64,000 bases of DNA, from assembly GCA_016712675.1 (NCBI GenBank), contig JADJQR010000001.1, forward strand, positions 1,860,001 to 1,924,000. The letters are read 5' to 3'. Each line of letters opens with the position of its first letter. Position 1 is the first letter of the stretch. Origin of the DNA: a bacterium. GTDB taxonomy: Bacteria; Krumholzibacteriota; Krumholzibacteriia; LZORAL124-64-63. The notes beneath the pieces were generated by a model. The model searched no databases. It was not told the DNA's origin and worked only from the letters and a program-made list of their open reading frames with translations. This document shows, one piece after another, positions 57,443-64,000 of this stretch. The position numbers were made by a program, and so were the translations under genes.

Positions 57443-58270
57443 GTGACGCCCTGGACCCGCCCCTGGTTCGCCGAACTCTGCCGCCCGGGCGTGATCGGCA
57501 TGCTCCACCTCGGCCCGCTGCCGGGCAGTCCGGGCTGGGGCGGCGACCTCGGAGCGGTCACGGGCGCGGCCCTGCTGGACGCGCGAACCCTCCGCGAGGG
57601 CGGCATCGGCGCCCTGATGCTTGAGAATTTCCACGATATCCCCTTCCAGCCGGGGTCGGTCCCGCCGGTCACGGTCGCGGCAATGACGTTCGTGGCGGCG
57701 GCGATCCGTCGTGACCTGCCGGACTGCCCGCTGGGGATCAACGTGCTGCGCAACGACGCGGAGGCGGCGCTCGGGATCGCCGTGGCCGTCGGCGCGGCGT
57801 TCATCCGGGTCAACGTCCACACGGGCGCTGCGGTCACGGACCAGGGTGTCCTCGAGGGGAGGGCCTGGCAGACCCTTCGGCAGCGGCGCGAGTACGGCGC
57901 TGCGGTGGGCATCCTCGCCGATGTCCGGGTCAAGCACGCCGTGCCGCTCGGGGGACGGCCCCTGGTCGACGAAGCGCGCGACCTGCGTTTGCGCGGTCTG
58001 GCCGACGCCGTCATCGTCACCGGCGCCGCGACCGGTGCGGGGGCCGATCCCGGCGAGATCGAGGAACTGCGCCGTGCGCTCCCTGACTGTCCGTTGCTGG
58101 TGGGCAGCGGCGTCGGCTCGGCGAATGTCGAGCGGTTCGTGCCGGCTGCCGACGGCTTCATCGTCGGCACCAGCCTCAAGGAGGGCGGCGATGTCGCTGC
58201 CCCCGTCAGCGCGGCCCGTATGGCCGAGTTCCTGTCGCGGCTGGCGGCCGCCCGGAAAGGACACGCGTGA
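57443..58270 (+). CDS. BtpA/SgcQ family TIM-barrel protein
   Basis: 275-residue TIM-barrel protein of the BtpA/SgcQ family. VIGMLHLGPLPGSPG, LMLENFHDIPFQPG, GIAVAVGAAFIRVNVHTGAAVTDQG and the ATGAGADPGEIEELR-VGSGVGSANVERF-DGFIVGTSLKEGG strands are visible. BtpA was first linked to photosystem I biogenesis in cyanobacteria, and other relatives sit in sugar clusters, so the biochemical role here is unknown. The start is GTG at 57443, with GGAAGG seven bases upstream; longer open frames lack conservation. The stop overlaps the next start (GTGA). Confidence 0.8.
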   Translation: MTPWTRPWFAELCRPGVIGMLHLGPLPGSPGWGGDLGAVTGAALLDARTLREGGIGALMLENFHDIPFQPGSVPPVTVAAMTFVAAAIRRDLPDCPLGINVLRNDAEAALGIAVAVGAAFIRVNVHTGAAVTDQGVLEGRAWQTLRQRREYGAAVGILADVRVKHAVPLGGRPLVDEARDLRLRGLADAVIVTGAATGAGADPGEIEELRRALPDCPLLVGSGVGSANVERFVPAADGFIVGTSLKEGGDVAAPVSAARMAEFLSRLAAARKGHA

Positions 58271-59304
58271 ACATCCTGGTCACCGGCGGCGCCGGGTTCA
58301 TCGGCTCGAACCACGTGCGCTTCCTGCTTGCCAACGCGGAGGACCGCGTGGTCAACCTCGACCTGCTGACCTACGCGGGCAACCTGGAGAACCTGGCCGG
58401 CTGCGAGGACCACCCGCGCTACCGGTTCGTGCGTGGCGACGTGCGGGACCGCGCGCTGGTGCGCGGGCTCCTGGCCGACGAGGGCATCGACGCCGTCGTG
58501 CACTTCGCCGCCGAGAGCCACGTGGACCGCTCGGTGGAAGGTCCAGAGATCTTCGTCACGACCAACGTCCTGGGCACCGAGATCCTGCTCGAGGAGTCGC
58601 GCGCCGCTGGCGTGCAGCGTTTCGTGATGGTCTCGACCGACGAGGTCTACGGGTCGCTCGGGAGCGAAGGGCTCTTCACCGAGCGGACGCCGCTGGCCCC
58701 GAACTCGCCCTACGCGGCCAGCAAGGCGGCGGCCGACCTGCTCTGCCGCGCGTTCCACCATACCTTCGGCTTTCCCGTCGTGGTCACGCGCTGCAGCAAC
58801 AACTACGGTCCCTACCAGTTTCCCGAGAAGCTGATCCCGCTGATGATCGCCAACGCCCTCGAGGGGAAGGCGCTGCCGGTCTACGGCGACGGTCTGCAGG
58901 TGCGCGACTGGCTCTTCGTCGAGGATCATTGCCGTGCGGTCGACCTGGCCCTGCGGCACGGCCGTCCCGGCGCGGTCTACAACATCGGCGGCGGCAACGA
59001 GATGCGGAACCTGGACCTGGTCAAGCTGCTGCTGGACCGGCTGGGGCTGGGGCACGACCTGATCACCTTCGTGGCCGACCGGCCTGGGCATGACCGACGG
59101 TACGCCATCGACGCCTCGTGCATCGCGGCAGAACTGGGGTGGGCCCCCACGGTGGACTTCGCGACCGGCATGGCGCGCACGGTCGACTGGTACCTGGCGA
59201 ACCGCCCGTGGTGGGAGAAGATCCGCAGCGGGCGCTACACCCAGTACTACGCGCAGATGTACGGCCCAGGTGGCCGCCACGCCGGGGCGGACGGGTCCCG
59301 GTGA
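58267..59304 (+). CDS. rfbB: dTDP-glucose 4,6-dehydratase
   Basis: 345-residue short-chain-dehydrogenase-type enzyme making dTDP-4-keto-6-deoxyglucose, the branch point to dTDP-rhamnose and other deoxysugars. The NAD-binding TGGAGFIGSN opens the protein. The catalytic triad region has VSTDEVYGSLG (Thr-Asp-Glu) and YAASKAAAD (YxxxK). The end segment DFATGMARTVDWYLANRPWW is typical. The start is a GTG overlapping the BtpA stop by four bases, and the stop overlaps the next GTG. The rest of the rhamnose pathway (rfbA, C, D) is not in the window. Confidence 0.93.
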   Translation: MNILVTGGAGFIGSNHVRFLLANAEDRVVNLDLLTYAGNLENLAGCEDHPRYRFVRGDVRDRALVRGLLADEGIDAVVHFAAESHVDRSVEGPEIFVTTNVLGTEILLEESRAAGVQRFVMVSTDEVYGSLGSEGLFTERTPLAPNSPYAASKAAADLLCRAFHHTFGFPVVVTRCSNNYGPYQFPEKLIPLMIANALEGKALPVYGDGLQVRDWLFVEDHCRAVDLALRHGRPGAVYNIGGGNEMRNLDLVKLLLDRLGLGHDLITFVADRPGHDRRYAIDASCIAAELGWAPTVDFATGMARTVDWYLANRPWWEKIRSGRYTQYYAQMYGPGGRHAGADGSR

Positions 59305-59999
59305 CCGATGGCGTCCTGCTCCCGGACGGGCGCAGCCTGCGCCTTGACGCGACGCTGGCGGGCCGTGTGCGCTGCGGCGTGCTGGTGGCCCGGGGCCCGT
59401 TCGGCGGCAACGGGGAGGACCTGGCGACGCTGATGGCGCGAACGGCGGACGAGCTGCGCGGACGGTACGCCGGGGCGCCGCCGTCGACGATCGAGGGACT
59501 GGCCGAGGCGCGCGCGCTCTACCGCTCGTTCGGCATGGAGCCGTCCCGGCACCGGCCCAGCAGCGAGGCGCTGCTCCGGCGCGTCCTGCAGGGCCGGGAC
59601 CTCTACCGTCTCGGCTGCGTGGTGGACGCCTGCAACCTGGCCTCGCTGTCGTTCCTGCTGCCGATCGGTCTGTACGACCTGGCGTGCGTGCAGGGCGACA
59701 TCGCGCTGACCGTCGGCGCCGCAGGCGATGCCTACGCCGGGATCCGCAAGGAGGACGTCAACGTCGGCGGTCGCCTGGCCCTTTACGACCGCGCCGGGCC
59801 CTTCGGGTCGCCGACCAGCGACTCGGCGCGGACGCGTGTCACGGATGCGACCGCAGACCTGTTGGCGGTGATCATGGCGACCGGCACCTTGCCTGCACCG
59901 CAGATGGAGGGCCGCCTGGACCTCCTGGCCGGGCTGCTCGTGCGGCACAGTGGCGCCCAGGTGACGTGGCGCCGAACCCTCGGACCGGCGGAGGCCTGA
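59301..59999 (+). CDS. B3/B4 domain protein, PheT-like tRNA-binding fold
   Basis: 232-residue protein with the B3/B4 domain found in the beta chain of phenylalanyl-tRNA synthetase and in stand-alone proteins. The core is PPSTIEGLAEARALYRSFGMEPSRHRPSSEALLRRVLQG, then CVVDACNLASLSFLLPIGLYDLACVQGDI, ending near TADLLAVIMATGTLP. Stand-alone members are thought to act on mischarged tRNA or amino acids, but this is not established. The start is GTG at 59301, overlapping the dehydratase stop. The gene has no aminoacylation motifs. It is in a cluster with btpA, rfbB and an M28 peptidase, which gives no clear functional link. Confidence 0.8.
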   Translation: MTDGVLLPDGRSLRLDATLAGRVRCGVLVARGPFGGNGEDLATLMARTADELRGRYAGAPPSTIEGLAEARALYRSFGMEPSRHRPSSEALLRRVLQGRDLYRLGCVVDACNLASLSFLLPIGLYDLACVQGDIALTVGAAGDAYAGIRKEDVNVGGRLALYDRAGPFGSPTSDSARTRVTDATADLLAVIMATGTLPAPQMEGRLDLLAGLLVRHSGAQVTWRRTLGPAEA

Positions 60000-61318
60000 T
60001 GATCTCGAACGCGCACATCGCGGACAGGGGCCCCGCGCGGCAGCTGCTGCTCCTCGGCCTGCTGATGACGATGGCCGGCGCCGCCGCGCCGTCCGTTGCC
60101 CATCCGGCCGCGGCCGCGCTGCGCTCGCGCGTCGACGTGCTGTGTTCGCCGCCGCTGGCCGGCCGCGCCGCCGGCACGCAGGGTGGCGTCGCCGCCGCCG
60201 ACTCGCTGGTGTCGTGGTATGCCGCCGCCGGCCTGCAGCCTGCCTTTGCCGGGGACTGGAGACAGCGATTCCCCCTGCGCGGGGAAGGCTGGACCGGCGA
60301 CGCGCTGGCCGGGCGCCACGGGACCAGTGTCGGCGCGCTGCTCCCGGGTGCCGGCAGCCTTGCCGGGCGCTGGCTGGTCGTGGCCGCCCACCTCGACCAC
60401 CTCGGCCCGGTGGATCCCCCGGCCGCCGGTCACGCGCCGGCCGCGGGAGCCTACTACCCCGGCGCCAACGACAATGCCTCGGGCATCGTCGTGGTGCACG
60501 AGCTGGCGCGCCGGCTGCGGGCCGCCGTGGACGGAACGGGGGGCGATCGCCGCGGGATCATCTTCCTGCACCCGGATGCCGAGGAGGTGGGGCTCCAGGG
60601 CGCGGCCTGGTTCGTCGACCATCCGCCGGTGCCCTTGGACAGCATCGACGTGATGGTGAACCTCGACACGGTGGGCAGGCTTGGCGACGGCCGGCTGATC
60701 GTCAGCGGGATCGGCACCGCTGCGCCGTTGCAGGCTTCCGTCACGGCCGCTGCGGCGGCCGCGGGTGTCGTCGTCAACCCTTCGCGCGGCGGCTGGTCCG
60801 GCAGCGACCACATGGTCTTCAACACGCGCGAGGTCCCGGTCCTGTTCCTCTTCGGTGGCCCGTATCCTGAGTACAACCGGCCGCAGGACGCGCCGGACAT
60901 CCTGGACTACGACGCCCTGGGCCTGGTTCTCGATTTCACGCAAGCGCTGGTCACCGGCCTGCGCGATGTCCGCGACCCGTTCACGTGGGTGATGGTGGAG
61001 GGCGCGCTGCGCGACGACACCGGCGGGGCGGTGGCAGGCAACCGACAGACGTGGCTGGGAACCATGCCCGACTTCACCGAGGGACAGGCCGGCTACCGGA
61101 TCGCCAGCGTCTTCGCGGACAGCCCTGCCGAGGCCGCCGGGCTGGCGAAGGGCGATCTCATGGTCAGCTTCGGCAACCACGACGTCGCCGACCTGGCGAC
61201 CTTCACGACCGCGCTGCGCGCCTACGCGCCGGGCGACCTCGTGGAGATCGGCGTCGTGCGCGACGGCCGCCGGCTGCGGTTCACGGTCGCACTGGGGGAC
61301 CGGGCGCAGCGCCGCTGA
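59999..61318 (+). CDS. Exported M28 zinc peptidase with C-terminal PDZ domain
   Basis: 439-residue peptidase. A hydrophobic leader (LLLLGLLMTMAGAAAPSVAH) marks export. The five co-catalytic zinc ligands of the M28 aminopeptidase family are visible in order: AAHLDHLG, GANDNASG, PDAEEVGLQG, NLDTVG and GSDHMVF. A PDZ domain follows at about residues 350-435 (YRIASVFADSPAEAAGLAKGDLMVSFGNHDV). PDZ domains on such peptidases usually bind substrate or partner C-termini. The ATG overlaps the previous stop by one base (TGATG), continuing the chain of coupled genes. It converges on the acyl-CoA synthetase gene, 30 bases apart. Confidence 0.88.
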   Translation: MISNAHIADRGPARQLLLLGLLMTMAGAAAPSVAHPAAAALRSRVDVLCSPPLAGRAAGTQGGVAAADSLVSWYAAAGLQPAFAGDWRQRFPLRGEGWTGDALAGRHGTSVGALLPGAGSLAGRWLVVAAHLDHLGPVDPPAAGHAPAAGAYYPGANDNASGIVVVHELARRLRAAVDGTGGDRRGIIFLHPDAEEVGLQGAAWFVDHPPVPLDSIDVMVNLDTVGRLGDGRLIVSGIGTAAPLQASVTAAAAAAGVVVNPSRGGWSGSDHMVFNTREVPVLFLFGGPYPEYNRPQDAPDILDYDALGLVLDFTQALVTGLRDVRDPFTWVMVEGALRDDTGGAVAGNRQTWLGTMPDFTEGQAGYRIASVFADSPAEAAGLAKGDLMVSFGNHDVADLATFTTALRAYAPGDLVEIGVVRDGRRLRFTVALGDRAQRR

Positions 61319-61348
61319 CGGTCGCCGGGACGCGGTTCCACCCCGGAG

Positions 61349-63157
61349 TCACTCGTCCTCGTGGTGGGCTTCCACCGGGTACATCGCGTCGATCGCCGCC
61401 TTGTACGCACGCCCGATCTCGAAGCGCTTGACCTTGAGCGTCGGCGTCAACTCGCCGTCCGCCAGCGTGAACTCGCGCGGAAGCAGCGTGAACCGCTTGA
61501 TCTGGCCGAAGCTGGGCTGATGCTCGTTGAGGCTGTCGATGATGCGCTGGTACAGGCGCTGGACGCGCGGGTGCTGCACCAGCCCGGCCTGCGTGTCGAC
61601 GCCCAGCTCGCGCGTCTCGGCATAGCGCTTCAGGTTCGCGAAATCGGGCACAATCAGTGCCGACAGGTACGGTCGCCGGTCGCCGATCACCACGGCCTGC
61701 GCGATGTACTTGTCCGCGGCGAGGCTTCCCTCCATGGGTTGCGGGGCGATGTTCTTGCCCCCCGACGTCACGATGAGTTCCTTCTTGCGGTCGGTGATGA
61801 AGACGTAGCCGTCGGCGTCCACGTGTCCGATGTCGCCCGTGGCCAGCCAGCCGTCCGCGTCCAGCACCTCCGCCGTTGCCGCGTCGTTGCGATAGTAGCC
61901 CTTCATGACCTGCGGGCCCCGGCAGAGGATCTCGCCGTCCCCGGCGATCCTGATCTCGGTCTCCGGAATCGGCTTCCCGACGCTGCCGAATCGCATGGCG
62001 CTGGCGAGGTTCGCCGACAGGACGGGCGAGGTTTCCGTCAGGCCGTAGCCTTCCAGGATCAGGGCGCCGGCCCCGTGGAAGAACTTGATCACGCGCGCGT
62101 TCAGCGGCGCGCCTCCCGAGACCATGATGCGGATCCGCCCGCCCAGCTTGGCGCGCAGCTTGCTGTAGACCAGCCGATCGGCCACGGCATGCGACAACCG
62201 GAGGCCGAGGCTGGCGCGCGGCCCGTCCACATCCGCCTCCGCCTTGCGGATCGCGACCCGGCGCGCCCAGAAGAAGATCTGCCGCTTCGGGAAGCCGGCT
62301 GCCGTCGCGGTCGTCGCTGCCCCGCCGTGGATCTTCTCGTAGAGCCGTGGCACGCTGATCATGATGGTCGGCCGCGCCACCGCAAGGTCCTCGGCGATCG
62401 TGTCGAAGCGGCGCGCGTAGTAGATGCCGACCCCGAAGTGCAGCATCGAGTAGTAGCCGGCCATGCGTTCGAGCACGTGGCTCAGCGGCAGGAAGCTCAG
62501 GCAGCTGTCGGTGGGGTAGAACTCGATGACCTTGGCCACGTTCACGATGTTCGAGACGAAGTTGCGATGGGTCAGCACGACCCCCTTGGGATTCCCCGTC
62601 GTGCCGGACGTGTAGATGATGCTGCAGATTCCGTTGGTGTCGCCGCCTGTCCAGTAGGCCGGATCGGCGGCCGGCACGGTCGCGGCCGCGCCCCCGGATT
62701 CCTCGACGCGCGCCAACGGCAGCGCGCCGGGAAGCTCGACCGCGTCGAAGGCGATCGCATGCCGGATGGTGGGCAGGTTGCCGCGGATCGTCGCGAACTT
62801 GGCGGCCTGTTCGGGCGTCGACAGGAAGATCGCGACCGGGCCGCAGTCGGCCAGGATGTACTGTATCGCCGGGGCCAGCAGCGTCGCATAGATCGGGACC
62901 GTCACCGCGCCGCAGGCCAGCGCGGCCAGGTCGGCCAGGGCCCACTCGTACCGGTTTTCGCTGAGGATGGCGACGCGATCGCCCGGGCCCACGCCCAGGG
63001 CCCTCAGGCCCAGGCTCAGGTCCCGCACGCGCTCCAGGACCCGGTCGCTCGACAGGCGCACGTAGGGACCGTCGCCCTCGCGGTAGGCCAGGCAGTCGGG
63101 ACGCGGGCGCTCGGTGACCGCGGACCACAGCAGGGCGGGAATGGTGCCGACCGACAT
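61349..63157 (-). CDS. Long-chain acyl-CoA synthetase (AMP-binding)
   Basis: 602-residue adenylate-forming enzyme that activates fatty acids to acyl-CoA. The AMP-binding P-loop is YTSGTTGNPKGVVLTH, and the other core motifs are FLPLSHVLERMAGYYS, GYGLTETSPV, WLATGDIG and RKKELIVTSGGKNIAPQPME. The C-terminus ends RAYKAAIDAMYP, typical of long-chain synthetases. GGAG lies six bases before the chosen ATG at 63157; an upstream extension of 51 residues is open but not conserved. It is divergent from mutY. Substrate chain length cannot be told by eye. Confidence 0.92.
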   Translation of the reverse strand: MSVGTIPALLWSAVTERPRPDCLAYREGDGPYVRLSSDRVLERVRDLSLGLRALGVGPGDRVAILSENRYEWALADLAALACGAVTVPIYATLLAPAIQYILADCGPVAIFLSTPEQAAKFATIRGNLPTIRHAIAFDAVELPGALPLARVEESGGAAATVPAADPAYWTGGDTNGICSIIYTSGTTGNPKGVVLTHRNFVSNIVNVAKVIEFYPTDSCLSFLPLSHVLERMAGYYSMLHFGVGIYYARRFDTIAEDLAVARPTIMISVPRLYEKIHGGAATTATAAGFPKRQIFFWARRVAIRKAEADVDGPRASLGLRLSHAVADRLVYSKLRAKLGGRIRIMVSGGAPLNARVIKFFHGAGALILEGYGLTETSPVLSANLASAMRFGSVGKPIPETEIRIAGDGEILCRGPQVMKGYYRNDAATAEVLDADGWLATGDIGHVDADGYVFITDRKKELIVTSGGKNIAPQPMEGSLAADKYIAQAVVIGDRRPYLSALIVPDFANLKRYAETRELGVDTQAGLVQHPRVQRLYQRIIDSLNEHQPSFGQIKRFTLLPREFTLADGELTPTLKVKRFEIGRAYKAAIDAMYPVEAHHEDE

Positions 63158-63297
63158 GTGGATCTCCAGCTCGGTTCGGGGGCCGGGACGTGGTGCGACC
63201 GCAAGCCTCGCATGCGGCGGCGGCAGGATGACGATATCCTCCCGGTTCGCCGGGACCTTGTCAATGGCGCGCTCGGTGCCGCGCCTGGAGTCGAATC

Positions 63298-64000
63298 GTG
63301 CGTGACACACCGCTGGGCGCGCCTGGCGTGCCGCCCCCTGCCGGCCTCCACGAGGCGCTGTTGGACTGGTTCGCCGCGCACCAGCGCGACCTGCCCTGGC
63401 GTCGTCGTCGGTCGCTCTACGGAACCTGGATCAGCGAGATGATGCTCCAGCAGACCACTGTGGCGACGGTGGTTCCCTACTGGGAGCGCTTCCTGGCCCG
63501 CTACCCGGACGTCGCGGCGCTGGCCGCCGCGCCCGATGACGACGTGCTCACCCTGTGGTCCGGCCTGGGCTACTACCAGCGCGCGCGGCACCTGCTGGCC
63601 GCCGCACGGAGCATTGTCGCGACGTCTGGCGGCGCGCTGCCGCAGGATGCCGCCGCCTGGCGACGTCTGCCCGGCGTGGGGCCCTATGCCGCGGGCGCCA
63701 TTGCGAGCATCGGCCTGGGCCTGCCGGAGCCGGCCGTGGACGCGAACGTGCGTCGTGTGCTCGGACGCTGGTATGCCGGCGACCTGTCGCCGCCGGCCCC
63801 GGGACCCGCCGCGGTCATGCGCGTGGCCCACGCCCTGGTGCCGCGCCAGCAGCCCGGTGCGTGGAACGAGGCTCTGATGGAACTGGGCGCCACGGTCTGC
63901 CTGCCCCGGCAGCCGCAGTGTGCCGCGTGCCCCGTGGCCGGCTTCTGCCGATCGGCAGGCGCCCTTGCCGCGGCCGACGGGTCCGCAGCCGCCCGGGAAC
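63298..64000 (+). CDS. mutY: A/G-specific adenine glycosylase MutY, 3' end cut by window
   Basis: 234 residues of MutY are visible; the C-terminal NUDIX-like domain is beyond the right edge. MutY removes adenine mispaired with 8-oxoguanine. The helix-hairpin-helix LPGVGPYAAGAIAS and catalytic aspartate in PAVDANVRR are present, as is the catalytic glutamate region WISEMMLQQTTV. The [4Fe-4S] loop reads CLPRQPQCAACPVAGFC, with C-x6-C-x2-C-x5-C spacing. The start is GTG at 63298 with GGAG seven bases before it. The gene is divergent from the acyl-CoA synthetase. Confidence 0.93.
   Translation, partial: MRDTPLGAPGVPPPAGLHEALLDWFAAHQRDLPWRRRRSLYGTWISEMMLQQTTVATVVPYWERFLARYPDVAALAAAPDDDVLTLWSGLGYYQRARHLLAAARSIVATSGGALPQDAAAWRRLPGVGPYAAGAIASIGLGLPEPAVDANVRRVLGRWYAGDLSPPAPGPAAVMRVAHALVPRQQPGAWNEALMELGATVCLPRQPQCAACPVAGFCRSAGALAAADGSAAARE

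Noticed and set aside
63159-63264. A minus-strand TTGACA (63264-63259) as the promoter of the acyl-CoA synthetase
   Set aside because: The best -10 match is 20 bases away and poor (GATATC), so the pairing is not convincing.

Overview
This is a 64 kb stretch of a high-GC (about two thirds G+C by eye), gene-dense bacterial chromosome. It has no rRNA, phage, transposase gene or CRISPR array. Several features point to a two-membrane bacterium: an N-terminal lipobox on several proteins, a TonB-type C-terminal domain, a Bat (aerotolerance) operon and many signal peptides. The gene mix (ECF sigma/anti-sigma/DUF4252, a MoxR-Bat cluster, paired DUF507 genes, HDOD proteins) and the base composition fit the FCB superphylum or a neighbouring candidate phylum (Krumholzibacteriota- or Eisenbacteria-like). 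That placement is inference. GTG and TTG starts are common, and many genes overlap by 1-4 bases.

Layout. 1-2.2 kb: two ABC-2 permeases (the first cut by the window edge) and a secreted protein. 2.3-9.6 kb: methylmalonyl-CoA epimerase, an M29 aminopeptidase, an ECF sigma/anti-sigma/DUF4252 operon with an autoregulatory-looking promoter, and a three-gene biotin-dependent acyl-CoA carboxylase operon. 9.7-11 kb: a kinase-receiver hybrid that has lost its kinase residues. 11.2-12.5 kb: a secreted protein and a gene-free region with 19-bp tandem repeats. 12.5-18.7 kb: crotonase, then a ferredoxin / 2-oxoacid oxidoreductase / alanine-dehydrogenase-like / CoA-transferase operon. 18.8-20.2 kb: an NtrC-type regulator.

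20.3-27 kb: tRNA-Leu(UAG), tig, clpP, clpX, lon and engB, a protein folding and turnover locus. 27-31.5 kb: a CxxCH protein with calcium-loop repeats, purA, tRNA-Lys(UUU), a small unknown protein and an exported oligoendopeptidase F. 31.6-37.4 kb: a beta-propeller-like lipoprotein, nadA with a cysteine desulfurase, an S1-domain protein and a hemolysin III protein. 37.4-45.6 kb: an HDOD-SpoIIE phosphatase, TPR and TonB-like proteins, a second propeller-like lipoprotein, a class II aldolase, a glycosyltransferase and two DUF507 genes. 45.8-54.3 kb: the moxR-bat operon, in which BatB is fused to BatC and BatD to BatE. 54.2-64 kb: queD, an HDOD protein, tdk, a coupled btpA-rfbB-B3/B4-M28 cluster, an acyl-CoA synthetase and a mutY cut by the right edge.

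How the parts may work together. The 12.5-18.7 kb operon plus the carboxylase and epimerase suggest oxidation of amino-acid or 2-oxoacid carbon to acyl-CoA with reduced ferredoxin, with propionyl-CoA going to methylmalonyl-CoA. The mutase is not in the window. No wholly new defence or mobile system is evident. The most unusual items are the double fusion in the Bat operon, the alanine-dehydrogenase-like protein lacking two catalytic positions, the beta-gamma fusion of the 2-oxoacid oxidoreductase, and the dead-kinase receiver protein.
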